Positions 34,723 to 44,026 of a stretch of 64,000 bases of DNA are shown here, in pieces. A model generated the notes under the pieces. The model saw only the letters and a list, made by a program, of their open reading frames with translations, did not search any database and was not told the origin of the DNA. Position 1 is the first letter of the stretch. Each line of letters starts with the position of its first letter. The position numbers and the translations under genes are program-made. The DNA is from Acidobacteriota bacterium (GTDB taxonomy: Bacteria > Acidobacteriota > Terriglobia > Acidiferrales > UBA7541): the NCBI GenBank assembly GCA_003225295.1, contig QHYZ01000080.1, positions 1 to 64,000 of the forward strand. The letters run 5' to 3'.

Positions 34723-35361
34723 ATGGAAACGTCTTGTGGAACCGGTGTGAACAGAGACTCGGACGGCGCGCTGGTCGCTGCCGCAAAGCGCGGAGATACG
34801 CGGGCTTTCGAGGAGTTGGTTCTTCGTCACAAGCAAAGAGTTCTTGCCGTAGCGCAACGGATAACGAATAACCGGGAGGATGCCGAAGATGTGGCCCAGG
34901 AGAGTTTTCACAAAGCTTTCCTTCACCTCGGCTCCTTTCAAGAAAAGTCGCGGTTCTCTACTTGGCTAACACGCATCGCCATGAACGAAGCGTTCATGCT
35001 GCTCCGTAAAAGGCGAGGAGTGGTCGAAGTCTTGCCCGAGAACCCTGACGATGGCATGGAGCCCAGTTCGGAGGCGTTCGTTGACCAGAGCCCCAATCCC
35101 GAAGAGTGCTGTTCGCAACGCGAGCGCAAGCAACTCTTGACTGAGGCGATCAATCGCCTGGGTCCGACAATTCGAACGGCGATATGGCTTCGTGACATCG
35201 AAGAACGATCCGTCAAAGAAACGGCTCAGATTCTCGGCACCTCAATTACAGCCGTGAAGGCACGTGTTTTCCAAGGACGCCGGAAGTTACGAAGGAACCT
35301 GAATCCTGAATCCCTGCGCGGACTGTGCACACCCGGTCGTTCGATGGCGCAGAACTGTTGA
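34723..35361 (+). CDS. ECF-type RNA polymerase sigma factor
   Basis: A 212-residue sigma-70 family factor. Region 2 spans about residues 15-85 (FEELVLRHKQRVLAVAQRI, EDAEDVAQESFHKAF, FSTWLTRIAMNEAFMLLRK) and region 4 about 135-190 (LGPTIRTAIWLRDIEERSVK, then TSITAVKARVFQGRRKLRR). No anti-sigma gene is adjacent, which is unusual for simple ECF factors. A TTG upstream (34693) is in frame, but the ATG with GGAGGAGG before it is preferred. It probably shares the sigma54 transcript that begins near 34476, which would make a sigma-to-sigma cascade. Confidence 0.92.
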   Translation: METSCGTGVNRDSDGALVAAAKRGDTRAFEELVLRHKQRVLAVAQRITNNREDAEDVAQESFHKAFLHLGSFQEKSRFSTWLTRIAMNEAFMLLRKRRGVVEVLPENPDDGMEPSSEAFVDQSPNPEECCSQRERKQLLTEAINRLGPTIRTAIWLRDIEERSVKETAQILGTSITAVKARVFQGRRKLRRNLNPESLRGLCTPGRSMAQNC

Positions 35362-35452
35362 CATGCGTCACCCACTCACTTGGTGACCAGCTTGAGACAT
35401 CGTAGAGTCTCGTTTTATCCAGAAACAAGTAGATTCCCGCAGGTAAATTCTT

Positions 35453-36331
35453 TCACCGCGATGCGGCCAGCGCAGGAACTCTCGAAAGCTTTTGGTAGTC
35501 TTCGTCAGTTAAGCGCACAGAAGCCGCCGCGACATTCTCCCCAAGATGCTCGATCGAGGAAGTCCCTGGGATGGGCAGCATGATGGGAGATCGCCGCAGG
35601 AGCCAGGCCAGTGCTACCTGCGTCGGGCTCGCACGCCGAGCTAGCGCGACGCGGCTAAGCACTTCTCCAGCAACTCTGCCGGCTCCCAGAGGAAACCACG
35701 GAATAAAGGCAATTCTATTGCGCTCACAATAATCGACCACGTAGTCCCATTCCCGGTCAGCAAAGCTGTAGCGGTTCTGCACGGAGACAATCGGAACGAT
35801 CTTGCGTGCTCGCTCGATATGCTCTTGTGTGACGTTGGACAAGGCGACCAGGCGAATCTTGCCTTCGCTTCGCAGTTGCGCCAGCGTTTCGACCGACGCT
35901 TCAAACGAAACAACGGGGTCGGGAATATGCAGCTGATAAACATCGATGCGGTCGAGGCGCAGTCTTTTGAGACTTCCCTCAACGGCCTTGCGAAGGTGTG
36001 CTGGAGTAGCATCGTGTGTCCACTGATTCGGGCCGGGACGATTCCAACCTCCCTTGGTGGCGATTATGAGACCAGCCGGGTATGGGAACAGCGCTTCGGC
36101 AATCAGTTCCTCGCTTACGTATGGCCCATAGGAATCCGCGGTATCGATGAAATCGACACCGAGCTCAACGGCACGGCGAAGCACCGCCAACGCTCCATTA
36201 CCATCTCTTGGGGGCCCCCAGATGCCTTCGCCGGTAAGGCGCATCGCTCCGAAGCCGAGACGATGCACGTAAATTTCCCCGCCTAGCGAAATATTTCCAG
36301 CCGCTTTTGCAGAAAGTTCTTTCTTGTCCAT
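35453..36331 (-). CDS. Aldo/keto reductase
   Basis: A 292-residue (alpha/beta)8-barrel NADPH-dependent oxidoreductase. The catalytic tetrad is visible: D and Y in DFIDTADSYGPYVSE, K in IIATKGGW and H in YQLHIPD. NADP-binding residues are suggested by MLPIPGTSSIEHLGEN near the end. Substrate unknown; relatives reduce small aldehydes. It follows a second, exported aldo/keto reductase by about 80 nt on the same strand and may be the last gene of the molybdenum hydroxylase cluster. Confidence 0.93.
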   Translation of the reverse strand: MDKKELSAKAAGNISLGGEIYVHRLGFGAMRLTGEGIWGPPRDGNGALAVLRRAVELGVDFIDTADSYGPYVSEELIAEALFPYPAGLIIATKGGWNRPGPNQWTHDATPAHLRKAVEGSLKRLRLDRIDVYQLHIPDPVVSFEASVETLAQLRSEGKIRLVALSNVTQEHIERARKIVPIVSVQNRYSFADREWDYVVDYCERNRIAFIPWFPLGAGRVAGEVLSRVALARRASPTQVALAWLLRRSPIMLPIPGTSSIEHLGENVAAASVRLTDEDYQKLSRVPALAASR

Positions 36332-36413
36332 GATTGTCCTCCAAAATTCTTACCTTGACTTTGTCCCACGCTGGCTGCCTATATCTTCTTGTCCACTTAC
36401 AATCGTTGCGTTT

Positions 36414-37496
36414 CTAGCCAAGCCACTGCGGGTTGGCGTAGGTGCCATCGAACTGGTGGCTCGTTTTATAAAGCTCGAACTGGCCTGCTTCCGCGGCCTT
36501 TGCAGTTTTTGCGAGAAGCGCGGCGACTTGGGAAGAATTCATCGGTTGAAAACTGCGAGCAGCTTGCAGAGCTTGCTGAAGAATCGGTAGAGAATCGCAC
36601 CCCGTGATAACAACGCTCGTGGGAAGATTCATCGCGTAGTAAAGGCACTCTACCGGAGTGGCCGTTTTACTCTCGAGAATAATGTGGTCGCCCATAGGCT
36701 TCATACCGAGCACCCCGATATCGCTCTTCAGCAAAACCGGCAACACTTTCTTTTCGAAACTATTAAAGTGCGCGTCCATGACGTTGAGGGGCATCTGTAC
36801 AGCATCGAACGTGAATCCGTGTTTGGAGGCGGTGGCCAGCATTTTCAAATGGATGTCCGGGCTCTTGTGGCCCGTGAAGCCGATGAAGCGGACTTTGCCC
36901 GCCTTTTTCGCCTCCAAGACTGCCTCCATCCCTCCGCCCTCGGCAAAAATGCGATCCGGGTCGGTGTCGCGGATGACTTCGTGAAATTGCAGCAGATCGA
37001 TACGCTCAGTTTGAAGGCGACGCAAAGACTCGTTGATTTGGCTCGCAGCCGCAGCTTTGGTGCGTCCGTCAATCTTGGACATCAGAAATGCTTTTTGCCG
37101 ATAACCGTCGCGCAGCGCGTTGCCCATGCGGATTTCACTCTCGCCGCCGTTGTAGTCCCAGCAATTGTCGAGGAAATTGACGCCCTCATCGAGGCCCGTG
37201 CGAATGATGCGAATGCTCTCCTGGGGATCCGCCTGTTTGCCAAGATGATAGCCACCGAGCCCAACGAGTGAGACTTTCTCTCTGGTGCGGCCCAGCGTTC
37301 GGTAGGGAATCCCATTCCTGGATTCCGGCTGCGGAGACTGCTGGTTCGCGTGCGCCAGGAGAATGGACGCGGTCGCAAACCCCAGGAATTCTCGGCGCGA
37401 AATTCCGGCGCCCACGGCGTCGTTCGTTCTCGGAGCTGGCGCGAGAAATGGACGGAGTACGTCCTCATGGCTTGGTTGATTTTTCTTGTTGTTCAC
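36414..37496 (-). CDS. Aldo/keto reductase with Tat signal
   Basis: A 360-residue protein with a twin-arginine signal (SRREFLGFATASILLAH, near residue 33) followed by an aldo/keto reductase barrel: NFLDNCWDYNGGESEIRMG with D and Y, FLMSKIDG with K, and LLQFHEVIRD with H. The GTG at 37496 is chosen because AAAGGAGG lies six nt before it, giving the start VNNKKNQPSHEDVL. Export via Tat implies a cofactor-loaded periplasmic enzyme, matching the exported molybdenum enzyme upstream. Confidence 0.9.
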   Translation of the reverse strand: MNNKKNQPSHEDVLRPFLAPAPRTNDAVGAGISRREFLGFATASILLAHANQQSPQPESRNGIPYRTLGRTREKVSLVGLGGYHLGKQADPQESIRIIRTGLDEGVNFLDNCWDYNGGESEIRMGNALRDGYRQKAFLMSKIDGRTKAAAASQINESLRRLQTERIDLLQFHEVIRDTDPDRIFAEGGGMEAVLEAKKAGKVRFIGFTGHKSPDIHLKMLATASKHGFTFDAVQMPLNVMDAHFNSFEKKVLPVLLKSDIGVLGMKPMGDHIILESKTATPVECLYYAMNLPTSVVITGCDSLPILQQALQAARSFQPMNSSQVAALLAKTAKAAEAGQFELYKTSHQFDGTYANPQWLG

Positions 37497-37579
37497 GACG
37501 AGCCTCCTTTTCATTTGCCCAGCGCTTGAAGGAACGGAATCCATTTGCGGCTGCGAAACCGCGGTGTACTGATTCCGTG

Positions 37580-37951
37580 CTATTTCTTTTGATGCAGAGA
37601 GCGAATGTCCGCCACTAGCGAATGAATCTGATCCTCACGAAGTGAACTCTTAAAGGAAGGCATTCCGCCTTTGCCATTGGAAATGACCTGAGTGAGTTCG
37701 GCATCCGAGAGCTTTTGGACTGCCGGTGAGCGAAGGTCCGGAACGTTCATGCTCTTTCCGACCTCGGAACCGCTTCCATCTGGACCGTGGCACATCGCGC
37801 ATTTCGTACGAAACGTCGCACTGCCGGCCGCGCCGTCTGGAGCTGGGCTTGCCTCCACGATGGAGGCAACACAGAGTGTAAGTCCACCAAAAAGCACAAA
37901 CAAAATGAAAGCGCCCAAGATCATATGGTGCTGAGGTTTGTCTTGATTCAT
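37580..37951 (-). CDS. Membrane-anchored c-type cytochrome
   Basis: A 123-residue monohaem cytochrome c. An uncleaved anchor or signal (MILGAFILFVLFGGLTLCVA) precedes the haem site CAMCHG in FRTKCAMCHGPDGSG; the distal methionine is probably in KGGMPSFK. Its position 69 nt after the molybdenum hydroxylase large subunit suggests it accepts electrons from that enzyme and passes them to the respiratory chain. AAGGAAG precedes the ATG at 37951. Confidence 0.9.
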   Translation of the reverse strand: MNQDKPQHHMILGAFILFVLFGGLTLCVASIVEASPAPDGAAGSATFRTKCAMCHGPDGSGSEVGKSMNVPDLRSPAVQKLSDAELTQVISNGKGGMPSFKSSLREDQIHSLVADIRSLHQKK

Positions 37952-38020
37952 AATTTCTTCCTTTGTTTCTAAGTTTCCTTTCCAGCTCCAGACACTCCAC
38001 ATCCAAAAGCGCAGTGACCG

Positions 38021-40282
38021 TCAACTCAAGCCGAGCTTTGTAATCGGCAGGTCTCTCACTCGCTTGCCTGTTGCGGCAAAAATCGCGTTGCAGAACGCCG
38101 CCACAAACGGCGGCACGCCTGGCTCACCAACGCCGGCTGGTGGAGCGTCGCTATCGACGATGTACACATTCGTCTGATAGGGCGCCTCTCCGATTCGAGC
38201 AACCGGATAATCCTGGAAATTCGATTGGTCGATGACACCCTTCGTCGCCGTGATCTCGCCGCTTCGCACAATACTTGTGCCGAACACTGCGGCGCCCTCG
38301 AACTGGGCGCGGGTTGCTTGTGGGTTTACTACCAAGCCCGCATCCAGAAACGTGTCCACGCGAGGGATCCTTACCTCACCTTGATCATTGACTTCGACTT
38401 CAACGACCGTTGCCACGTACGTTAAGAAACTGCGGTGCGCCGCAATCCCCACACCAGTGCCCTTACTGTGCTTGCGCTTTCCCCATCCGGACTTTTCGGC
38501 GACCATCTCCGTGACTCGGCGCAGCCGCCCGGTTTCCCAAGGATAAGCGTCCATCGAAGCTCCGTAATTCGGGTAGGCCACGCCCTTGAAATCGATCGTG
38601 CGTGGTTCCCCGATCAAATCGAGCAAGTAATCGAGTGGATCGCGTCCGGCCGCATGCGCCAGTTCATCGGTGAAGCATTGAATTGCAAACGCGTGATATA
38701 TGTTCGCTACCGACCGCAACCAGCCGATGCGCACATGAGCTTTCGCCGGGCCATTCTCGATGCGAAGATTTGGCAGATCGTAGGGAATGTCCGTCCAGCC
38801 CTGCTGCAGATGGGCAGGATCCCCATAAACGGTATTCACGTCAAAGATAGATGGAATCGGAGGGAAGACCGACCGTTGAAGCCAGGCGGTTGGTTTGCCG
38901 TTGGCGCCCAAAGCCGCCTTCATATACATAGACGCGACTGCGTTGTAATAGTCAAACTTGATATCGTCCTCTCGAGTCCAGGCCACTTTCACTGGCCGGC
39001 CCACTTTTTTGGACAAAACTGCAGCCTCAGCCACATAGTCAGGCTTCGACTTGCGCCCGAATCCTCCTCCGAGCAGGGTTACATGGCAAATTACATCTTC
39101 TTTCGCGATCCCCAGCTCTTTCGCAACGATGTCTTGAACGGCCTGAGGATTCTGCGTGGGTGCCCAAAGCGTTGCTTTGCCGTTCTTAAATTCCGCCAGC
39201 GCAACCATCGGCTCCATCGAAGCGTGGGCCAGAAGCGGAACGTAGTAGTCCGCATCATGGATCTTCCCGCCTTTGGCGAACGCTGTATCCGCATCGCCAA
39301 TATTGCGCACCACTTTGCAAGGATTGTGCGAAGTCGCTCGCAACTCGTTCTTGTACGCGTCCGAATTGTAAGTTTCGTGTGCTCCGTTGTCCCACGAGGT
39401 GTTCAGCTTCTTGCGCCCTTGAAACGCCGCCCAAGTGTTGTCCGCAATCACCGCAATGCCACCGAGCGGCTGAAACCCCGGTGCCTGCTGGAAAGGGTCG
39501 ATCGAAACTGTCTGACGCACGCCTGCGACCTTTAAGGCTTCCTTGTCGTCGTACGTTTTCACTTTGCCGCCGAGAACGGGCGGATGCTCCACTGACGCGT
39601 ATGCCATCCCGTCGACGTGAGCATCCATGCCGTAAATGGCCTTCCCGGTCACAAGTGCTTCGAGGTCGTAACTCACTTGTCCTTTGCCTACGTATCGCCA
39701 GGCACTCTTTGGTTTGAGCTTCAGCTCCTCTTTTTTGGGGATTGGCAATCTCGCCGCGGCGGCCACGAGTTCACCGTAACCCGCGCTACGGTTTGTCGAG
39801 CGGTGGACAACCACGTGTAAGTCAGTTTCGCATTCCGGCGCCGGAACGCTCCACTGATGGGCCGCAGCTTGAATCAGCATGAATCGCGCCGTTGCTCCGG
39901 CCTCTCGCATCGCGTCGTAGAACGAGCGTACCGAGTGCGATCCATCTGTATTCTGGTCACCGTATCGGCTGTCACCAATCGCCTGTTCGATTTTCACTCG
40001 CTTCCAGTCCGCATCCAACTCATCGGCGACCACGAGCGGGAGAGTCGTACGGCTCGTCGTGCCCATCTCCGAGCGATGAGCAACGATCCACACCGTGCCG
40101 TCCGCGTCGATCCCGAGGTACACGCTCGGAGGTAAAGTTGCATGGTCCGCATTTGTATCGTGCGGACGTTTGTCGCCCGACGACAGCTTGTGGTAATAAC
40201 GCACACCCAGCACGAGCGCGCCTGCAGCGATGATGCCCCTTGTCAGAAATCGGCGCCGGCTGACATTCTCAATCTCGCTCAT
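38021..40282 (-). CDS. Molybdopterin-binding large subunit, IorB-like periplasmic dehydrogenase
   Basis: A 753-residue xanthine-dehydrogenase-family subunit of the isoquinoline 1-oxidoreductase/aldehyde dehydrogenase type. A Tat signal ([20 protein letters not shown]) opens it. Cofactor-domain motifs include [34 protein letters not shown] and the final [21 protein letters not shown], where the glutamate is the usual catalytic base. It overlaps the small iron-sulfur subunit by 4 nt. Substrate may be an aldehyde or N-heterocycle; this cannot be told from sequence. The small subunit is presumably carried through Tat with it. Confidence 0.93.
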   Translation of the reverse strand: MSEIENVSRRRFLTRGIIAAGALVLGVRYYHKLSSGDKRPHDTNADHATLPPSVYLGIDADGTVWIVAHRSEMGTTSRTTLPLVVADELDADWKRVKIEQAIGDSRYGDQNTDGSHSVRSFYDAMREAGATARFMLIQAAAHQWSVPAPECETDLHVVVHRSTNRSAGYGELVAAAARLPIPKKEELKLKPKSAWRYVGKGQVSYDLEALVTGKAIYGMDAHVDGMAYASVEHPPVLGGKVKTYDDKEALKVAGVRQTVSIDPFQQAPGFQPLGGIAVIADNTWAAFQGRKKLNTSWDNGAHETYNSDAYKNELRATSHNPCKVVRNIGDADTAFAKGGKIHDADYYVPLLAHASMEPMVALAEFKNGKATLWAPTQNPQAVQDIVAKELGIAKEDVICHVTLLGGGFGRKSKPDYVAEAAVLSKKVGRPVKVAWTREDDIKFDYYNAVASMYMKAALGANGKPTAWLQRSVFPPIPSIFDVNTVYGDPAHLQQGWTDIPYDLPNLRIENGPAKAHVRIGWLRSVANIYHAFAIQCFTDELAHAAGRDPLDYLLDLIGEPRTIDFKGVAYPNYGASMDAYPWETGRLRRVTEMVAEKSGWGKRKHSKGTGVGIAAHRSFLTYVATVVEVEVNDQGEVRIPRVDTFLDAGLVVNPQATRAQFEGAAVFGTSIVRSGEITATKGVIDQSNFQDYPVARIGEAPYQTNVYIVDSDAPPAGVGEPGVPPFVAAFCNAIFAATGKRVRDLPITKLGLS

Positions 40283-40734
40283 GTCATTTCTCCCGCCGCT
40301 GCTTTAATAGCCGCGCGAATCCGCTGATACGTTCCGCATCGGCAGATATTCCCGGACATGGCCTCATCGATCTCGTGGTCGGCAGGTTTCTTTTTGCTGT
40401 TCAACAGCGCCGCTGCTTGCATGATTTGTCCAACCTGGCAGTAGCCGCATTGTGGAACGTTAATTTCCATCCAGGCCCTTTGAACCGGATGCAATCCGTT
40501 CTTATCGAGGCCTTCGATCGTCGTGACTTCTTTTCCGGCCGCGTCGCGCATGGCTGTCACGCAGGATCGCATCGCTTGACCATTCACGTGCACGGTGCAG
40601 GCACCGCAGAGTCCAACGCCGCAACCAAATTTCGACCCAGTCAGCCCTAAAACGTCGCGTAAATACCAGAGCAACGGCATTTCAGGTTCACCACCGAAAG
40701 ATTGCTCTACACCGTTCACCTTAAGTTGAATCAT
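40279..40734 (-). CDS. Two-[2Fe-2S] small subunit, IorA-like
   Basis: A 151-residue iron-sulfur protein. The plant-type cluster ligands are in [18 protein letters not shown] and RSC, the second cluster ligands in [10 protein letters not shown] and [16 protein letters not shown]. Length and arrangement match IorA and other small subunits of molybdenum hydroxylases. Electrons pass from the molybdenum centre to these clusters and on to cytochrome. The ATG at 40734 (MIQLKVNG) is preferred to longer starts. Confidence 0.94.
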   Translation of the reverse strand: MIQLKVNGVEQSFGGEPEMPLLWYLRDVLGLTGSKFGCGVGLCGACTVHVNGQAMRSCVTAMRDAAGKEVTTIEGLDKNGLHPVQRAWMEINVPQCGYCQVGQIMQAAALLNSKKKPADHEIDEAMSGNICRCGTYQRIRAAIKAAAGEMT

Positions 40735-40787
40735 TTTCGTGCCCTCGCCCGAACGTCTGCAAAGGGAGTAAACTTCAGCCAACTACC

Positions 40788-41732
40788 TCAATACCCAGCC
40801 AAATCGACCCCGGATCGCGTCCGCCCATTGCCGTTGGAGCCCAGATGCGCACGTTTTTCCATTTGCAGAATGACCGCCGAAAAATCTTGTTCCGCTCCTT
40901 CGTCCGATTGCCTGGCATTGATCTCAAAAGCAGCTCCCGCGGCGGGCATTCGCGCGCCAACGGTATTCGCGAGTTCGAGAATCAACCCGAAATCCTTGTT
41001 CATTAGCCGAATCGGAAATTGCGGACTGTAGTCGCTCTTCATCGCTCTTTCCAGTTTGCCCAAGTGCGCGGGCGCGACCACTGCAGTCTGGGACAATACC
41101 CCTAGCAAGCGAATGCGATCTAGGCCAGCCTTCTCGCCGAGTGCAACAGCTTCGGCAATCGCCTGCATGCCGATTCCCAGTAAGGTGTTCACCACAAGCT
41201 TCATCGTCGCTCCGGAGCCGCTCGGCCCGAGATAAAAATGCTTTTTGGCGATTACGCGAAAGATCGACTCGGCAGCGTCAAAGCGTTCTTTGTCTCCGCC
41301 TCCAAATAGGGTCAGTAACCCATTTTCCGCGGCGGGAGTACTCCCCGATATAGTCACGTCGAGAACCGCAACTCCCCTCGCTGAACCAAGTCTCGAGAGC
41401 TGCTGCGAAGTCTCTGGATACACCGTACTCAAATCGATGACTAGCGAACCGCCATGTGCATTCGCGAAAACGCCGTCAGGTCCTCGATAAATATCCAAGA
41501 CAGCTTCATCGCTTGGTAAGCAGGACAACACAACGTCACAACTGGAGGAAAGTTCCGCAATACTCTGTGCGACGTTGCCGCCGTACGGAATTAATTCCTC
41601 CGCCTTGGCACGGTTTCGGTCGTACGCTGTCAGCTTGAATCCAGATTCAAGCAACCTCCGCGCAATCGGACGGCCCATGTAGCCGATCCCGACAAATCCA
41701 AGCCTGCTGTTTTCCTGCATGATTGGTTTCAT
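40788..41732 (-). CDS. NAD(P)-dependent beta-hydroxyacid dehydrogenase (HIBADH family)
   Basis: A 314-residue protein of the 3-hydroxyisobutyrate dehydrogenase/GLYR family. The Rossmann start is GFVGIGYMGRPIARRLLESG, the substrate loop VTISGSTPAAENGLLTLFGG, and the catalytic lysine is in GSGATMKLVVNTLLG. NAD(P) preference cannot be fixed: the residues after the second strand are AYDRNRAKAE, with R favouring NADPH. It begins upstream of the IorA gene, 54 nt before its start, and may head the same operon. Confidence 0.93.
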   Translation of the reverse strand: MKPIMQENSRLGFVGIGYMGRPIARRLLESGFKLTAYDRNRAKAEELIPYGGNVAQSIAELSSSCDVVLSCLPSDEAVLDIYRGPDGVFANAHGGSLVIDLSTVYPETSQQLSRLGSARGVAVLDVTISGSTPAAENGLLTLFGGGDKERFDAAESIFRVIAKKHFYLGPSGSGATMKLVVNTLLGIGMQAIAEAVALGEKAGLDRIRLLGVLSQTAVVAPAHLGKLERAMKSDYSPQFPIRLMNKDFGLILELANTVGARMPAAGAAFEINARQSDEGAEQDFSAVILQMEKRAHLGSNGNGRTRSGVDLAGY

Positions 41733-42092
41733 ACGTATCGCCCTTATGCCGAACTGCAACCTCGATTTCAACTTCCGTATTGGTCGAAAGCACGTGTTGT
41801 GCCGTTCGCGAAGGGAGCCGAATGTTCATGCAAGGTATTGGCGGCAAGGAGGATACAGAGTTAAGCGAGGAAACCTAACCCACTGCTGGCGAGAGTTTTC
41901 TGTCGAATCCTTGGACACTGTCAGTCTGTTGGAAATCGTATGTTTTCTCACGCGTGATGCGCGAGAAACGGAGAACCCAACTTTATTCTTTTCCCTGGAA
42001 GAAGTCCCTTCAGCGCGGGTCGACTATCTGGTCGTTCGCCGAGAGGTTCAGGGAAATGAGTGTGGGATTGTTTCGGAGTTTGTAGACTTTTC
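41733..42092. other. Intergenic region at the right end of cassette 2
   Basis: About 360 nt without a gene I can support between the dehydrogenase and the att arm repeats. It should contain the promoter of the leftward dehydrogenase-IorA-IorB unit. No repeats noted. Confidence 0.35.
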
Positions 42093-42190
42093 CAACCCAC
42101 AAGTCAGCCCACAAGAGCCTCCGTCTTATATGACTTCCGCTAAGTTTGGCAGTCCCCCAGTCTTGTAAGTTGTAAAACCTAGCCACGCCG
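42093..42190. repeat. Type B arm repeats left of attachment-site copy 3
   Basis: CAACCCAC at 42093-42100 and CAGCCCAC at 42105-42112 (12-nt period), then GGCAGTCCCC, GTCTTGTAAGTT and GTAAAACC leading directly into the tRNA fragment. Over about 90 nt it is similar to 12289-12370. Confidence 0.55.
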
Positions 42191-42237
42191 CCCTGATAAG
42201 GGCGCGGTCGGTGGTTCAAGTCCACCCAGGCCCACCA
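42191..42237 (+). repeat. Attachment-site copy 3: 3' part of tRNA-Ile
   Basis: Matches 2406-2452 of the tRNA-Ile gene with one A-to-C change in the variable region (GGGCGCGG for GGGCGAGG). The 5' half of the tRNA is absent. It separates cassettes 2 and 3. The antisense strand gives the well-known spurious translation DLNHRPRP, which should not be annotated as protein. Confidence 0.85.
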
Positions 42238-42332
42238 TCAAATCTAGGTATTCATGCGGCGATTCACACTTTCCCCGTTTTATCAAATGTTCTCCAAAAG
42301 CAAATTTGCCAAAAATTTGCCAAAAGTCCGGG
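42238..42332. repeat. Type A flank right of attachment-site copy 3
   Basis: Similar to 2453-2546 and 48960-49050. The paired repeat TTTGCCAAAAA/TTTGCCAAA is at 42305-42324, 68 nt from the CCA and with an 11-nt period. No gene follows until 42611. Confidence 0.6.
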
Positions 42333-42610
42333 GAGAACGCGCCAGTCGAGGGTTCTTTCCAGCACGGCGCTTTCTAGCCTCCACACGCGATTGGTTCCGC
42401 GCGCCTGTGACCCGAACCCACTCGTGCTCTGTGAAACGAGCAGGGGGATATGGGGGCCACGGATCCCTGTCCGCTTTTAGTCGATTGCAAGTTAGTGCGA
42501 ATCAGGCTGATCGTCTCCCAGGGCTGCGACGAAATCAATTTGCTTAACTCGGAAGGGCGTTGAGTGTATAAGGGTGCCCGGCTAACAGAAGTCTTTTCTC
42601 CCACAACGTC

Positions 42611-43219
42611 TTGACACACGACCGCGAATCCTTTCGCAGCTCTTACGCCGGCAGCCCGCCCTGGGACATCGGCAAGCCCCAGCCTACGTTCCAGGCCGCC
42701 GCCGATAAGGTCGTCGGCTCGGTTCTCGATGCGGGCTGTGGCACCGGCGAACACGCCCTGTTCTTCGCCGCACGGGGCCATGCTGTCACAGGCTTCGACT
42801 TCCTGGAGGAACCCATCGCGGCGGCGCGGCGCAAGGCCGCCCAGCGCATCCTCATCGTCAAGTTCCTGGTCAAAGATGCCCTAAAACTCCATGAGTGGAC
42901 CGAACGCTTCGATAACGTGCTCAACTCCGGCCTATTTCACGTTTTTTCCGACGCGGACCGCATTCGCTATGTGCGCGGGCTCAAGACCGTCCTCAATCCC
43001 GGCGGGCGTCTGTTCCTGCTTTGTTTCAGCGACGCCACCCCGGGAACGGAAGGACCGCGACGCGTCTCGCAGTCTGAGTTGCACCATGCCTTTGCCGATG
43101 GCTGGGAAATCGAATCCCTCGAGCCCGTGCGCCTCGAAATCCGCCCTGAGTATAGACAGGGAGCCTTCTCTGGCGAAGACCCGCGCGGCTGGTTTCTCAT
43201 CGCCCGCCGCCTGACTTAA
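42611..43219 (+). CDS. Class I SAM-dependent methyltransferase
   Basis: A 202-residue methyltransferase. Motif I is VLDAGCGTGEHALFFAARGH, followed by the acidic VTGFDFLEEPI, VKDALKL and the later NVLNSGLFHVFSD and LNPGGRLFLLCFSD motifs. It resembles thiopurine methyltransferase-like small proteins with a PPWDIGKPQP start. The TTG at 42611 is the only reasonable start; no strong ribosome site precedes it. It is a cargo gene of the smallest cassette; substrate unknown. Confidence 0.9.
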   Translation: MTHDRESFRSSYAGSPPWDIGKPQPTFQAAADKVVGSVLDAGCGTGEHALFFAARGHAVTGFDFLEEPIAAARRKAAQRILIVKFLVKDALKLHEWTERFDNVLNSGLFHVFSDADRIRYVRGLKTVLNPGGRLFLLCFSDATPGTEGPRRVSQSELHHAFADGWEIESLEPVRLEIRPEYRQGAFSGEDPRGWFLIARRLT

Positions 43220-43266
43220 ACCCATCCTCCGTCTGTCCCTACTGAAAACGGATTCAACGGGACTCT

Positions 43267-43294
43267 TGGTAGGGGCGGTGGGCATCGAACCCGC
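43267..43294 (-). repeat. Possible 3' remnant of another tRNA or tmRNA
   Basis: On the minus strand GCGGGTTCGATGCCC looks like a T arm and CGCCCCTACCA like an acceptor 3' strand with CCA. Nothing upstream completes a tRNA. It could be an old attachment site of a different element, in the opposite orientation to the tRNA-Ile copies, or chance. Confidence 0.35.
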
Positions 43295-43364
43295 TTGGCG
43301 GTTCGCTTGATTACTTTCGCGAGGAGAGTGTCGACTTCTGCCTCCCTCCTGAGCTTCCTGGTCA

Positions 43365-43745
43365 TCACCAAATCACCTCTAGCCTCTTATACTTGCGGAA
43401 TTCCTTGTCGCAGGTCATCACAGGCACTTCTTCGGCCAGCGCCTGCGCAATCAGCATGCGGTCGAACGGGTCGCGATGGTGCACGGGCAGCCTCATCAGC
43501 TCTAACACGTGTGCCTCCGCGTACGGCACCATGCTCACCTGCAGCCGCCTTAGCGCGTCCATCGTGTCCTCGCGGCTGAGATTCAGCTTTCCTGCAGCAT
43601 TCTTCATGGCGATCTCTGCCAGCGAAATGACGCTCAGTTCGCGCTGGTTAGCCGGGTCTCCCAGCACGGTCCGCGTCTTCCGCGACAACCTGTCCGGATC
43701 TTCGATGGCGAAGAGGAAGGCCACCGTGTCCAGCAGGACACGCAT
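43365..43745 (-). CDS. PIN-domain toxin (VapC-like)
   Basis: A 126-residue PIN nuclease. Active-site acids are in VLLDTVAFLFAIED (D), ISLAEIAMKNA (E), HHRDPFDRMLIAQAL (D) and MTCDKEFRKY (D). The start MRVLLDT at 43745 overlaps the antitoxin stop (TGATG), so the two are translationally coupled. The HHRDPFDRM motif is typical of toxins paired with Phd-type antitoxins. Likely an RNase that is held inactive by its partner. Confidence 0.93.
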   Translation of the reverse strand: MRVLLDTVAFLFAIEDPDRLSRKTRTVLGDPANQRELSVISLAEIAMKNAAGKLNLSREDTMDALRRLQVSMVPYAEAHVLELMRLPVHHRDPFDRMLIAQALAEEVPVMTCDKEFRKYKRLEVIW

Positions 43746-43990
43746 CAGTAGCGGCCCTCCAGGAAGGCGTCCACTTCCTCGTCCGTCATCGGTTTCCACC
43801 AGTCCGGGTCGAGCACGATCTTCTTGCCTTTCAGGAAGCCCAACTCGGGCTTCTTCCCAGCCGGCTTGGTCGCGCGCACCAGGTCCGCCACGGGCTTGCC
43901 GCGACGACAGATTGTGACGCGTTCACCGTTCTCGGCTTTCTTGATGAGTTTCGGCAGTTTGTTTTTAGCTTCGGCGACGCTTATCTTCAT
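43745..43990 (-). CDS. Phd/YefM-type antitoxin
   Basis: An 81-residue antitoxin. The DNA-binding part is MKISVAEAKNKLPKLIKKAENGERVTICRRGKPVADLV, the toxin-binding tail contains DPDWWKPMTDEEVDAFLEGRY. A near-consensus sigma70 promoter ends only 7 nt before the ATG, and there is no ribosome-binding site, so the message is probably leaderless. It should repress its own operon. Confidence 0.93.
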   Translation of the reverse strand: MKISVAEAKNKLPKLIKKAENGERVTICRRGKPVADLVRATKPAGKKPELGFLKGKKIVLDPDWWKPMTDEEVDAFLEGRY

Positions 43991-43997
43991 CGTTCTG

Positions 43998-44026
43998 ATT
44001 CTAGCTATCTTCGATGGCTATGTCAA
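43998..44026 (-). promoter_or_regulatory. Sigma70 promoter with overlapping operator of the Phd/PIN operon
   Basis: On the minus strand TTGACA (44021-44026), a 17-nt spacer and TAGAAT (43998-44003). The spacer contains TAGCCATC-GAA-GATAGCTA, a near-perfect inverted repeat that fits a Phd operator. The predicted start of transcription is at or next to the ATG at 43990. Confidence 0.65.

Noticed and set aside
38435-39535. Plus-strand frame of 366 codons
   Set aside because: Fully antisense to the molybdopterin subunit gene, Arg/His-rich as expected of a shadow frame.
42010-42225. Minus-strand frame containing MDLNHRPRPYQGG
   Set aside because: It is the antisense of a tRNA-Ile fragment; this motif is a well-known false protein from tRNA genes.
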